From the NCBI RefSeq assembly GCF_013177735.1, contig NZ_WOEZ01000146.1, positions 21,905 through 85,904 on the forward strand: a stretch of DNA of 64,000 nucleotides, in the 5' to 3' direction. The notes beneath the pieces were generated by a model. That model was not told the origin of the DNA. It searched no databases and saw only the letters and a list, made by a program, of their open reading frames with translations. Source of the DNA: Paraburkholderia elongata. Lineage in GTDB: Bacteria; Pseudomonadota; Gammaproteobacteria; Burkholderiales; Burkholderiaceae. The first letter of the stretch is position 1. Each line of letters opens with the position of its first letter. Position numbers and translations under genes: made by a program. Shown here in pieces: positions 1 to 8,295 of this stretch.

Positions 1-2
1 AT

Positions 3-602
3 CCGGTTGCGTACTACATCGCACGCTCGGAGCCCGCGAAGCGCAACCTGCTGATGATGGGCGTCATGCTGCCGTTCTGGACGTCGTTCCTGATTCGCGT
101 GTACGCATGGATCGGCATTCTGAAAGACGACGGCCTCCTTAACCACACGCTGATGGCCATCGGCATGATCCATTCGCCGTTGCGGCTTTATCACACGGAT
201 ATCGGCGTCTATATCGGCATGGTCTATTCGTATCTGCCGTTCATGGTGATGCCGCTGTATGCCCACCTGGTGAAGTTGGACCTCACGCTGCTCGAAGCCG
301 CTTACGACCTCGGCTGCAAACCGTGGACCGCGTTCACGCGTATCACGTTGCCGCTATCGAAGAACGGCATTATCGCCGGCAGCCTGCTGGTGTTCATTCC
401 GGCGGTGGGCGAGTACGTGATTCCCGAACTGCTGGGCGGCGCCGACACGCTGATGATCGGCCGCGTGATGTGGAATGAGTTCTTCAACGACATGGACTGG
501 CCGATGGCATCCGCCGTGACGGTCGCGATGGTTCTGCTGCTGCTCGTGCCGATGGCCGTGTTCCAGTACTACCAGGTCAAGGAACTGGAAGGTGCGAAAT
601 GA
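3..602 (+). CDS. ABC transporter permease, PotH-like (partial, 5' end outside window)
   Basis: Inner-membrane permease of a spermidine/putrescine-type ABC importer. The reading frame is open to the left window edge, so the true start lies upstream. About 199 C-terminal residues are visible, with several hydrophobic segments. The binding-protein-dependent permease (EAA) loop is seen as EAAYDLGCKPWTAFTRITLPLS, where the permease contacts the ATPase. It overlaps the next permease gene by 4 bases (ATGA), showing translational coupling. The polyamine assignment is by family resemblance. The solute could also be another cationic amine, since the binding protein and ATPase are not in the window. Confidence 0.9.
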   Translation, partial: PVAYYIARSEPAKRNLLMMGVMLPFWTSFLIRVYAWIGILKDDGLLNHTLMAIGMIHSPLRLYHTDIGVYIGMVYSYLPFMVMPLYAHLVKLDLTLLEAAYDLGCKPWTAFTRITLPLSKNGIIAGSLLVFIPAVGEYVIPELLGGADTLMIGRVMWNEFFNDMDWPMASAVTVAMVLLLLVPMAVFQYYQVKELEGAK

Positions 603-1510
603 TCAAACCGAATAAACCTCTTTCGATCGGCATGCTGACGTTCGGATTCCTGTTTCTGTACATCCCGATCATCAGTCTCGTCGTGTTCTCGTTCAACGAG
701 TCGAAGCTCGTCACGGTCTGGTCCGGCTTCTCGCTGAAATGGTATGCCGCACTGCTGCAGGACGAGGAGCTGCTTACCGCCGCTTGGTTGTCCTTGAAGA
801 TCGGTCTGATGACGGCGTGCGCGTCGGTCGTGATCGGTACGTGGGCCGGCTTCGTGCTGGCCCGGTTCGGGCGCTTTCGCGGCTTCACGCTGTTCGCCGG
901 GATGATCAACGCGCCGCTCGTGATTCCGGAAGTGATTCAGGGCATTTCACTGCTGCTGCTGTTCGTGGCGATGGAACAGATGCTCGGCTGGCCGAAGGGC
1001 CGCGGCGTCGTCACGATGTGGATCGGTCACGTGATGCTGTGCGTGTCCTATGTGGCAATCATCGTGCAGTCACGCGTGAAGGAGTTGAACCGATCGCTCG
1101 AAGAAGCCGCCCTCAACCTGGGCGCCACACCGCTCAAGGTGTTTTTCGTTATCACGTTGCCGCTGATCTCGCAGGCACTGATGTCCGGCTGGCTGCTGTC
1201 GTTCACGCTGTCGATCGACGACCTCGTGCTCTCCGCGTTCCTGTCGGGTCCGGGCTCCACCACGCTGCCGCTCGTCGTGTTCTCGCGTGTGCGCCTCGGC
1301 CTGAATCCGGAAATGAACGCACTGGCGACGATCTTCATCAGTCTGGTGACGATTGGCGTGGTCAGCGTGAATACGCTGCTGGTTGCCAAGGAACGTAAGC
1401 GCCTGCGCGATATGCAAGCGGCGTTGACCGTGGCCGAAGCCGCCGATGCAGCTCCCGCTGCGCCACAACCCGTAACGTCGCGGAAGTCGCTCGATACGGC
1501 AAGCGCATAA
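599..1510 (+). CDS. ABC transporter permease, PotI-like
   Basis: Second inner-membrane permease of the same importer, 303 residues. The N-terminus is one membrane span (roughly residues 10-30), followed by further spans. The EAA loop appears as EEAALNLGATPLKVFFVITLP around residue 165. The C-terminal 30 residues are an Ala/Pro-rich cytoplasmic tail that E. coli PotI lacks. It starts inside the stop of the upstream permease (ATGA overlap), so the two should be made in equal amounts as a heterodimer. The next gene, an outer-membrane protein 38 bases downstream, is probably co-transcribed and may provide the outer-membrane step. Confidence 0.92.
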   Translation: MIKPNKPLSIGMLTFGFLFLYIPIISLVVFSFNESKLVTVWSGFSLKWYAALLQDEELLTAAWLSLKIGLMTACASVVIGTWAGFVLARFGRFRGFTLFAGMINAPLVIPEVIQGISLLLLFVAMEQMLGWPKGRGVVTMWIGHVMLCVSYVAIIVQSRVKELNRSLEEAALNLGATPLKVFFVITLPLISQALMSGWLLSFTLSIDDLVLSAFLSGPGSTTLPLVVFSRVRLGLNPEMNALATIFISLVTIGVVSVNTLLVAKERKRLRDMQAALTVAEAADAAPAAPQPVTSRKSLDTASA

Positions 1511-1548
1511 GAAGTCCTTTTGCAATACGACCAATAAGGAGAATTTGC

Positions 1549-3117
1549 ATGAGAAAGAAGCTCATCTGTCTGTTGGTGGCGGGGAGTTTGCCAGGCTTTG
1601 CCATGGCAGATGCCACCAGCGACCAGATCAAGGCGCTCCAGGCCCAGCTCAACGCACTGCAGAAGGAGGTGAAGCAGTTGCGCTCGGAAGTTGCCAGCAA
1701 GCCTAAAGCGGCGGCGGCGACGGCGGCCCCTGCCCCGGCAGTGGTGGCCGCGCCGGTCGACATTTCCTCGCCGGATTACGGCAAGGCGCAAGCGACGCTG
1801 ACCAACGATCAGGTCGATTCGATGAAGCAGCAGATCGCCAATCAGCAGTTGAAGGTCGATTCGCTGGTGGACGCGGCGAACACGGGGCCGATCGCGGGCT
1901 TGTCGGTGACGGGCTATATCGATCCGACCTACATCTATAACCGCGCACAGAGCAGCTCGTCGTTCCTGTTCGCGAACCACGAGAGCAGCTACAACTACTT
2001 CAACAGCACGTTCGGCGATCTGTACCTCGACATCAAGAAGACCTTCGGTGTTGGCCCGATGGCGCCGTCGGCCGAAATCACCCTGATGCCGAACCGCGGC
2101 AACGGTATTACGCTGCTGACGAACGAGCATGGCAACATCGGCAACAACATCCTGAACACGGCGGTCGTCAATGTGCCGATCACGGCGACCACGACGTTCG
2201 TGGCCGGTTTGATTCCGAGCTTCGGCGGCTACGAAGTGCAGCAGTCGAACCAGATGCTCACGCTCACGCACAACCTGCTGTATGACTTCTCGGATCCGGG
2301 CAGCTACATCGGGGCCGGTGCGAACTACACGTCGGGCAACTGGGCGTGGAAGTTCTTCCTCGGCAACGAGCAGTACCGCACGTACGGCGCGACCACGCAG
2401 ATCGGCACCAACGCGCTGGGCGATCCGATCACGACCAGCAACAAGATCCCGACCTTCACGGCGCGTACGGACTACACGTGGTCGAGCGCACTGGATATCG
2501 GGGCGTCGTTCAATATCGGGCGTCAGACGCTGGCTAGCGCAATCAATCCGGCCACCGGCACGGTCTCTTACGGCGTAGGCGGCAACTCGCCTAGCGCGGG
2601 CGGTACGTTCTTCTTCGGCGAAGCCGACCTGACCTACACCCTCGCCGACGTGCAGTACAACGCCGAAGTCGACTACGGACAGCAGCAGAACGCCGCGTTC
2701 AACGGTGGCCAGGCGCAGTGGTACGGCCTCTCGCTGCTCGCGCACCGCAAGTTCAGTCTGCCGATGGTGGGCCGTATGGGCGTGACCGCCCGCTACGACG
2801 TGCTCGTCGACAGCAAGAACGGCGGCGGTGGTGGCGGCATCGCGCTGAACGCGAACGGTATGGATACGGCTGACGGCTTCGGCATCGGCGCGGACTGCCT
2901 CGCCAATTCGAAGGCCGGTGGCGGCTTTGGCTTCGAGTGCAAGGGTGCCACCCGTCAGGACGTTTCGCTCGACCTGTTGTTCTACCCGACCCAGCAGATC
3001 ACGGTCAAGGTGGAATACCGTCACGACTGGGCGAACAAGCAGGTGTTCCTGAAGAACGACGGTTCGTACGGCAAGTCCAACGACCTGCTCGCGACGCAGT
3101 TCATCTACTCGTTCTAA
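1549..3117 (+). CDS. DUF3138-type outer-membrane beta-barrel protein
   Basis: A 522-residue exported protein. Residues 1-20 form a Sec signal peptide ending AMA. Residues 22-50 are a short coiled coil (IKALQAQLNALQKEVKQLRS), as in trimeric OprP-like porins. An Ala/Pro linker follows, then a long barrel-like region of alternating hydrophobic strands ending in the C-terminal aromatic motif FIYSF. Overall it resembles the DUF3138 family found in Burkholderiaceae. An AAGGAG ribosome site sits 8 bases before the ATG. Its place after the two permeases suggests it carries the same solute across the outer membrane. That role is inferred. Confidence 0.8.
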   Translation: MRKKLICLLVAGSLPGFAMADATSDQIKALQAQLNALQKEVKQLRSEVASKPKAAAATAAPAPAVVAAPVDISSPDYGKAQATLTNDQVDSMKQQIANQQLKVDSLVDAANTGPIAGLSVTGYIDPTYIYNRAQSSSSFLFANHESSYNYFNSTFGDLYLDIKKTFGVGPMAPSAEITLMPNRGNGITLLTNEHGNIGNNILNTAVVNVPITATTTFVAGLIPSFGGYEVQQSNQMLTLTHNLLYDFSDPGSYIGAGANYTSGNWAWKFFLGNEQYRTYGATTQIGTNALGDPITTSNKIPTFTARTDYTWSSALDIGASFNIGRQTLASAINPATGTVSYGVGGNSPSAGGTFFFGEADLTYTLADVQYNAEVDYGQQQNAAFNGGQAQWYGLSLLAHRKFSLPMVGRMGVTARYDVLVDSKNGGGGGGIALNANGMDTADGFGIGADCLANSKAGGGFGFECKGATRQDVSLDLLFYPTQQITVKVEYRHDWANKQVFLKNDGSYGKSNDLLATQFIYSF

Positions 3118-3143
3118 CGCCTTGCGTTGAAGTGTCGAAGTAA

Positions 3144-3173
3144 GGAGCCCGTCGACAGACGTCGTCGGGCTCC
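3144..3173. terminator. Intergenic hairpin between convergent genes
   Basis: A 13-bp stem with one mismatch (left arm 3144-3156, right arm 3161-3173) and an AGAC loop lies between the ends of the DUF3138 gene and the convergent LysR gene. There is no good U-tract on the plus side. It probably marks the transcription end, or protects the 3' end, for the transporter operon. Confidence 0.55.
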
Positions 3174-3184
3174 AGCGCAAAAGG

Positions 3185-4111
3185 TCAGCGCTTCGCGTGC
3201 TGCTTTTTTATCTGCGCTTCACAGAAAGCCGTGAAATGCCGCACAACCTGTCTCGGCTTCATGTTGCGCGACTGTGCAATGCCCAACGTGACTGCTGTCA
3301 CGTCGTCCTTGAACCGCTTGACGACGAAATCCTCACCGTCCACGGTATGGGTCGATTTGAGCGGAAAGTTCAGGATGCTGTATCCCAGACCGTTCGCCAC
3401 CATACCGCGTACCACCTCGGGTTGTGCGGACTTGAACGTCGGGACCGGACGCTCGCCCACCGCGTCGAACAGCGCCGCAAAATATTCGCGGCTATGGGGC
3501 AGGTCGAGCATCACGTAGGGCTCCCCCACGAGATTCGCGAGCGCGATCGAGCGATGCTGGGCCAGATGGTGGGTTTTCGGCAAGATGGCGTACGGCGGCA
3601 GCGTCAGCATCGGCAGGAATTCAATGTCGTCGGTCAGATCAATGCTGTAGGTCAGCGCGAGGTCAAGCGATCCGTCGTGCAGGCCCGTGAACAAATCTTC
3701 CTGATGCGCCTCCAGCGTCTGGAATACGACGCCGGCATGTTGAGCGACAAAGCGGCTGATGAGGCCCGGCAGCAACGGCGGGGCAAGCGAGACCAGGCAG
3801 CCGAGCGCGATGCCGCCCGATATGCCGGTGTCCATCCCGCGTGCAGCAACCTGCAGTTCCTCCGCATTCTTTAGCAGGTCACGCGTCTTGCCGAGCATCT
3901 CGCGCCCGGCCTGGGTCAGGGAAAGTCCGGAGGCGTGGTGACGGATGAACAGTTGCACACCAAAAGACTCCTCCAACTCAGCAATCGCGGTAGAAATCGA
4001 GGGCTGCGAGATGTGCAGGACTTTTGATGCGCCGGTAAATGACAGCGCTTCTGCCGTCACGACAAAGTATCGCAGCTGGCGCAGCGAATACCGAAGCAGT
4101 GGGCTTTCCAT
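3185..4111 (-). CDS. LysR-family transcriptional regulator
   Basis: A 308-residue LysR regulator. Residues 8-66 are the winged helix-turn-helix (LRQLRYFVVTAEALSFTGAS...ISQPSISTAIAELE), and residues 95-300 are the periplasmic-binding-protein-like effector domain. The gene is divergent from the flavin monooxygenase at 4291 with 179 AT-rich bases between them, the usual arrangement for a LysR activator of its neighbour. It is convergent with the transporter operon. The effector is unknown, and a compound handled by the monooxygenase/RidA/M20 cluster is the natural guess. Confidence 0.9.
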   Translation of the reverse strand: MESPLLRYSLRQLRYFVVTAEALSFTGASKVLHISQPSISTAIAELEESFGVQLFIRHHASGLSLTQAGREMLGKTRDLLKNAEELQVAARGMDTGISGGIALGCLVSLAPPLLPGLISRFVAQHAGVVFQTLEAHQEDLFTGLHDGSLDLALTYSIDLTDDIEFLPMLTLPPYAILPKTHHLAQHRSIALANLVGEPYVMLDLPHSREYFAALFDAVGERPVPTFKSAQPEVVRGMVANGLGYSILNFPLKSTHTVDGEDFVVKRFKDDVTAVTLGIAQSRNMKPRQVVRHFTAFCEAQIKKQHAKR

Positions 4112-4290
4112 TGAACTGTTCCCATGAGAAAAATCATTCTGGAGGCGCCTGGCACGGCGCTCGGTCTCATGCTGATTATCTCGCTGTTTGCATAGTTAAA
4201 ACAGATGCCTTGCATTTTTTAAATATGTTTCTCGGATGGTGTGTTTCCGCGTAGATTTCCTTCATCAGTGGATCTTGGAAGGAGATAGCC
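4112..4290. promoter_or_regulatory. Divergent promoter region, LysR / flavin monooxygenase
   Basis: This 179-base spacer separates the divergent LysR and monooxygenase genes and is more AT-rich than its surroundings around 4190-4235, with near-mirrored T/A runs near 4195-4225. LysR sites (T-N11-A) are expected here, but no unique box can be fixed by eye. The AAGGAG at 4279-4284 is the ribosome site for the GTG start at 4291. Confidence 0.45.
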
Positions 4291-5607
4291 GTGACAGTTG
4301 AAAGAACGTCAATAGATACGCTTGTGGTTGGCGCCGGTCAGGCCGGCATCGCCATGAGTGAACATCTGAGCAAACTCGGGGTGCCCCACCTCGTCCTGGA
4401 GCGCGATCGTATCGCTGAACGCTGGCGCACGGGACGGTGGGATTCTCTGGTGGCCAATGGCCCGGCCTGGCACGATCGTTTCCCGGGAATGGAGTTCGAC
4501 GATCTCGACCCCGACGCCTTTGCCTCGAAAGATCGGGTTGCGGACTATTTTGAAGCTTATGCCAGGAAGTTCAACGCACCCATTCGTACTGGTGTGGAAG
4601 TGACGAAGGTTGTACGCAATGCTGGCCGGCCGGGTTTCACAGTTGAAACCACAGAGGGCGTGATCGAGGCCAACCGCGTGGTTGTCACAACCGGACCTTT
4701 TCAGCGCCCGGTTATTCCGCCGATCGCTCCCAAAGCCGGGGAGCTCACACAGATCCACTCCGCCGAATATCGTAATCCAGAGCAATTGCCCGAGGGCGCT
4801 GTTCTGGTGGTCGGCGCCGGTTCGTCGGGGGTGCAGATCGCGGATGAGCTGCAGCGCGCAGGCAAGAAGGTTTACCTCTCGGTTGGACCGCACGATCGTC
4901 CTCCACGCGCCTATCGCAGCCGTGACTTTTGCTGGTGGCTGGGTGTTCTCGGCGAATGGGATGCGGAGGTCATGAGGCCGGGCAGGGAGCATGTCACCAT
5001 TGCAGTAAGCGGTGCGCGTGGCGGCCATACGGTTGACTTCCGGCGTCTTGCCAATCAGGGGATGACGCTCGTTGGTTTAACGAAATCATTCAATGACGGT
5101 GTAGTGACCTTCGAACCGGATCTGGCAGACAACCTTGCTCGCGGCGATGAAAACTATCTGTCGCTGCTGAATGCAGCTGACGCCTATATTGCCCGCAATG
5201 GTCTCGACCTTCCGGAAGAACCTGAAGCCCGCCATATGCTCCCGGATCCGGAATGCGTGACCCATCCCATTCCTGAACTCGATCTGGTCGAGGCCGGCGT
5301 GACCTCGATCGTTTGGGCAACTGGCTATGCAGTCGATTACAGCTGGCTGCATGTCAATGCCTTCGACGCAAACGGTAAGCCGAAGCATCAGCGCGGCGTT
5401 TCGAGCGAGCCTGGCGTCTATTTCCTGGGTCTGCCGTGGCTGTCGCGTCGTGGCTCCGCTTTCATCTGGGGCGTCTGGCACGATGCCAGGCATATTGCCG
5501 ACCATATCCTCACGCAGCGCAAATATCTCTCCTACCGTGATGCCTCGGAACGCCAGGCAGAAGACGGCCGCGAAATCTACGAGGCGAATTTTCTTTCTCA
5601 GTATTGA
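4291..5607 (+). CDS. Flavin-containing monooxygenase-like NAD(P)/FAD oxidoreductase
   Basis: A 438-residue single-chain flavoprotein. The FAD Rossmann motif is GAGQAG (residues 14-19), and a second dinucleotide motif, GAGSSG near residue 175, would bind NADPH, the layout of class B monooxygenases. A WATGY-like motif (IVWATGYAVDY, near residue 345) is also typical. It begins with GTG behind AAGGAG. It heads a same-strand run with RidA, DUF1028 and an M20 peptidase and is divergent from a LysR gene. Codon use is less GC-biased than in the neighbours (for example at 5075-5110), hinting at transfer. N-oxidation of an amine is plausible, but the substrate is unknown. Confidence 0.85.
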   Translation: MTVERTSIDTLVVGAGQAGIAMSEHLSKLGVPHLVLERDRIAERWRTGRWDSLVANGPAWHDRFPGMEFDDLDPDAFASKDRVADYFEAYARKFNAPIRTGVEVTKVVRNAGRPGFTVETTEGVIEANRVVVTTGPFQRPVIPPIAPKAGELTQIHSAEYRNPEQLPEGAVLVVGAGSSGVQIADELQRAGKKVYLSVGPHDRPPRAYRSRDFCWWLGVLGEWDAEVMRPGREHVTIAVSGARGGHTVDFRRLANQGMTLVGLTKSFNDGVVTFEPDLADNLARGDENYLSLLNAADAYIARNGLDLPEEPEARHMLPDPECVTHPIPELDLVEAGVTSIVWATGYAVDYSWLHVNAFDANGKPKHQRGVSSEPGVYFLGLPWLSRRGSAFIWGVWHDARHIADHILTQRKYLSYRDASERQAEDGREIYEANFLSQY

Positions 5608-5616
5608 GGTGCATTG

Positions 5617-6054
5617 ATGAGCCAACCTACGCACACCCGCATCCGCATGTTCAACACCAAGGACACCTACCCGAACCAGACGCTGGATAACGATCTCTGT
5701 CAGGCCGTGCGCGCCGGCAACACCGTCTATGTGCGCGGTCAGGTGGGCACCGATTTCGAAGGTCGCCTGGTCGGGCTCGGCGACCCGCGCGCCCAGGCCG
5801 AGCAGGCGATGAAGAACGTCAAGCAGCTGCTGGAAGAGGCGGGCAGCGATATGTCCCACATCGTCAAGACCACAACCTACCTGACCGACCCGCGCTATCG
5901 CGAGCCGGTGTACCAGGAAGTCGGCAAGTGGCTTAAAGGCGTGTTCCCCATTTCCACCGGCCTGGTTGTGGTCGCCTTGGGCCAGCCGCAGTGGCTGATG
6001 GAGATCGATGTGATCGCGGTGATCCCGGATGGCTGGAAGCCGAACAAGGCCTAG
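5617..6054 (+). CDS. RidA family protein (Rid/YjgF)
   Basis: A 145-residue RidA-superfamily protein. It has the usual trimer-forming core, including the VRGQVGTD segment after the first strand, the EQAMKNVKQLLEEAG helix and a C-terminal hydrophobic strand. Canonical RidA hydrolyses reactive enamines or imines to ketones and ammonia. Here the arginine expected late in the chain for imine hydrolysis is not evident, so a relative with another substrate is possible. An in-frame TTG lies one codon upstream, but GAGGT near 5606 suits the ATG at 5617. It sits 9 bases after the monooxygenase, which could generate an imine. Confidence 0.85.
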   Translation: MSQPTHTRIRMFNTKDTYPNQTLDNDLCQAVRAGNTVYVRGQVGTDFEGRLVGLGDPRAQAEQAMKNVKQLLEEAGSDMSHIVKTTTYLTDPRYREPVYQEVGKWLKGVFPISTGLVVVALGQPQWLMEIDVIAVIPDGWKPNKA

Positions 6055-6088
6055 AACCAAGCTTAGAACCAGGCCTAAGGAGTAGGAC

Positions 6089-6766
6089 ATGACATTTTCT
6101 ATCATCGGACGGTGCTCGGAAACCGGGCAACTTGGGATCGCCATCAGCTCTTCCAGTATCGCGGTGGGGGCGCGATGCCCCTGGGTACGTGCAGGGGTGG
6201 GTGCGGTGGCGACGCAGAACGTCACCCTGCCGGCTCTCGGCCCGCAGATCCTCGACCTCCTCGAAAACCAGCAGATCGAGCCTGCGGCGGCCCTGGACCG
6301 GGCGCTCAGCGCCAACGGTTGGAGCCAGTATCGACAGGTGACGGTGATCGATGGCCAGGGCCGTACTGCGCTCTTCAGCGGTAAAGAAGCACTGGGTGTG
6401 CACAACGCTGTGGCTGGTGAGCAGTGCGTAGCGGCTGGCAACTTATTGGCTGGCGTCCAGGTCATCGAGGCTATGGTTCAGGCGTTCGAGAAGGCGCCCG
6501 GGATGCTCGCGGACCGCTTGCTGGTGGCCATGCATGCCGCGATGGCGGCTGGTGGTGAAGCGGGGCCCGTCCACTCGGCGGCGCTCAAGGTTGTGGGTGA
6601 CGTGACCTGGCCGATCGTCGATCTGCGGGTCGACTGGGCGGATGAAGATCCAATCGGCCAGCTGGACGCTCTCTGGCAAGCCTATCGGCTGCAGATGCGG
6701 GACTATCTGGCTCGGGCGTTGAATCCGACCGCCGCGCCGAGCTACGGGGTGCCGGGCAATGAGTGA
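6089..6766 (+). CDS. DUF1028 family protein
   Basis: A 225-residue protein matching the DUF1028 family, recognised from the start (TFSIIGRC...LGIAISSSSIAVGARCPWV) and the conserved region TQNVTLPALGPQILDLL. The fold is thought to be related to Ntn hydrolases, and the function is not established. No signal peptide is visible. A TAAGGAG ribosome site precedes the ATG. The end overlaps the M20 peptidase gene by 8 bases. DUF1028 genes often accompany RidA and M20 hydrolase genes in amine or amide breakdown clusters, and that is the case here. Confidence 0.8.
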   Translation: MTFSIIGRCSETGQLGIAISSSSIAVGARCPWVRAGVGAVATQNVTLPALGPQILDLLENQQIEPAAALDRALSANGWSQYRQVTVIDGQGRTALFSGKEALGVHNAVAGEQCVAAGNLLAGVQVIEAMVQAFEKAPGMLADRLLVAMHAAMAAGGEAGPVHSAALKVVGDVTWPIVDLRVDWADEDPIGQLDALWQAYRLQMRDYLARALNPTAAPSYGVPGNE

Positions 6767-7922
6767 AATGTCCAGCCGTGAGCTGCTCGAACGACTGATC
6801 GGTTTCGCCACGGTCAGTCGGGACTCCAACCTGGAACTGATCGCTTTCATCCGGCATTACCTGGCGGAACTCGGCGTGGAGAGCGAGCTTTTCTACAACC
6901 CGGAGCGGACCAAGGCCAACCTGTTCGCCACCATCGGTCCTCGTGACCGAGGTGGCGTGGTGCTTTCCGGCCATACCGATGTGGTGCCGGTGGATGGGCA
7001 GGCCTGGACAGTGGAGCCTTTCCGTCTCACCGAGGGAGACGGGCGCTTATATGGTCGCGGCACGGCCGACATGAAGGGCTTCATCGCCTCGGTGTTGGCG
7101 GCGGTGCCGGTCTTTCTCAAGCGGTCGCTCAAGCTACCGGTACACCTGGCCTTCTCCTATGACGAGGAAGTGGGATGCCTGGGTGTGCGGCCGATGTTGG
7201 CGGAATTGGAAAAGCGTCCGCACAAGCCGCGGCTGTGCCTGATCGGCGAACCGACTGAGTTGAAACCGGTGCTGGGTCACAAAGGCAAGCTGGCCATGCG
7301 CTGCCATGTGAAGGGAGCCGCGTGCCACTCGGCCTACGCGCCCTATGGCGTCAACGCTATCCAATATGCTGCGCGACTGATCGGCAGGTTGGAGGAGATC
7401 GGTTCGGAGTTGGCACGGCCTGAACATCACGATCAGCGCTTTGATCCGCCGTTCTCGACAGTGCAGACCGGTTTAATAAAAGGGGGGCGTGCGCTGAACA
7501 TCGTGCCGGCTGAATGCGAATTCGATTTCGAGGTACGCGCGCTGCCAGGCTTCCATGCCCACGAAGTGGCGGATGAGCTGCAGACCTATGCCGAGGCCGA
7601 GCTGCTGCCGAAGATGCGTTCGGTGCAGCCCGATACTGACATTCGCTTGCAGCCGCTCTCCGCCTACCCGGGATTGGCAACTTCGCCCGATGGCGAAGCG
7701 GCACGCCTGTTGGCACTGCTGAGCGGTTCCACCGAGTTCGGTACGGTGGCCTTCGGCACAGAGGGTGGGCTGTTCGATCAGGCAGGTATTCCCACCGTAG
7801 TCTGCGGGCCGGGAAGCATGGACCAAGGGCACAAGCTGGACGAATTTATTACCCTTGAGCAGCTGACCAGTTGCGATGCAATGTTGGCTCGCCTGGCCGA
7901 ATACCTCTGGAGCCCTGTCTGA
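6759..7922 (+). CDS. M20 family metallopeptidase, acetylornithine deacetylase (ArgE)-like
   Basis: A 387-residue M20 hydrolase that would cleave an N-acyl amino acid or similar amide. Metal-site motifs are in order: GHTDVVPVDG (first His, about residue 70), YGRGTADMKGF (bridging Asp), YDEEVGC (catalytic Glu pair), IGEPTEL, and a final His in GPGSMDQGHKLDEF. The family is strongly ArgE-like, but linkage to RidA, DUF1028 and a flavin monooxygenase argues for a catabolic N-acyl substrate rather than arginine synthesis. The start overlaps the DUF1028 stop (translational coupling). A broken histidinol-dehydrogenase-like fragment follows at once. Confidence 0.85.
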   Translation: MSEMSSRELLERLIGFATVSRDSNLELIAFIRHYLAELGVESELFYNPERTKANLFATIGPRDRGGVVLSGHTDVVPVDGQAWTVEPFRLTEGDGRLYGRGTADMKGFIASVLAAVPVFLKRSLKLPVHLAFSYDEEVGCLGVRPMLAELEKRPHKPRLCLIGEPTELKPVLGHKGKLAMRCHVKGAACHSAYAPYGVNAIQYAARLIGRLEEIGSELARPEHHDQRFDPPFSTVQTGLIKGGRALNIVPAECEFDFEVRALPGFHAHEVADELQTYAEAELLPKMRSVQPDTDIRLQPLSAYPGLATSPDGEAARLLALLSGSTEFGTVAFGTEGGLFDQAGIPTVVCGPGSMDQGHKLDEFITLEQLTSCDAMLARLAEYLWSPV

Positions 7923-8022
7923 ATTAATCTCTGCGCTGGAGCCGTATCAATGGGGTCAGCTGATCCACCATGCCGGTGCGATCTTCCTCGGACGCTACAC
8001 CGGCAAGAGGCTAGCGTTGTGA
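7921..8022 (+). pseudogene. Remnant of a histidinol-dehydrogenase-family gene
   Basis: Directly after the M20 stop, the frame starting at 7921 reads ELISALEPYQWGQLIHHAG followed by AIFLGRYT, then GKRLAL and a stop. HAGAIFLGRYT is the conserved HisD-family segment that normally leads into PEAIGDY. Only about 28 recognisable codons survive, with no start and the C-terminal end missing. I read it as a scar left by recombination at roughly 8003-8008. HisD-like paralogues such as the sulfopropanediol dehydrogenase HpsN are also possible parents. Confidence 0.6.
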
Positions 8023-8034
8023 TCCGTGAACGCG

Positions 8035-8295
8035 CTATTGAAACGGATTCTGCACGACTCCCGGTTTCGCATCCGGCTCGTCCTTCACCTTCGCCGGCAA
8101 ATTGGTCTGTGCCTGCAGCGCAGCCACCACCGCATCGATCGCTTCCTTCAGTGCGAGCGCCGCCTTCAGCCCGCGCTGGTCTTGAGTCAGCTCCAGCGTT
8201 CCGTTCAGCACCACGCGCGTGGTGCCGTTGCTGACGGTGAGTGCGTCGCCCTGGATGTTGAGCACGTCGTCATCGTTCGAATAGGGTTTAAACAC
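8035..8295 (-). CDS. Small unknown protein overlapping the NUC1 nuclease gene
   Basis: An 86-residue acidic protein with no recognised family. There is no signal peptide or membrane segment. A strand-rich N-terminus (DVLNIQGDALTVSNGTTRVVLNGTLELT) is followed by an amphipathic helix (ALALKEAIDAVVAALQAQ) and a disordered Pro/Lys/Asp tail. The start is GTG at 8295 with a strong GGGAGG ribosome site, and it overlaps the end of the nuclease gene by 8 bases, so the pair is translationally coupled. A role linked to the nuclease (partner or inhibitor) is only inference from position. Confidence 0.65.
   Translation of the reverse strand: MFKPYSNDDDVLNIQGDALTVSNGTTRVVLNGTLELTQDQRGLKAALALKEAIDAVVAALQAQTNLPAKVKDEPDAKPGVVQNPFQ

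Noticed and set aside
1048..3180. 710-codon open frame on the minus strand opposite the PotI and DUF3138 genes
   Set aside because: Arg/Val-rich shadow of two clear genes; no family features and no ribosome site.
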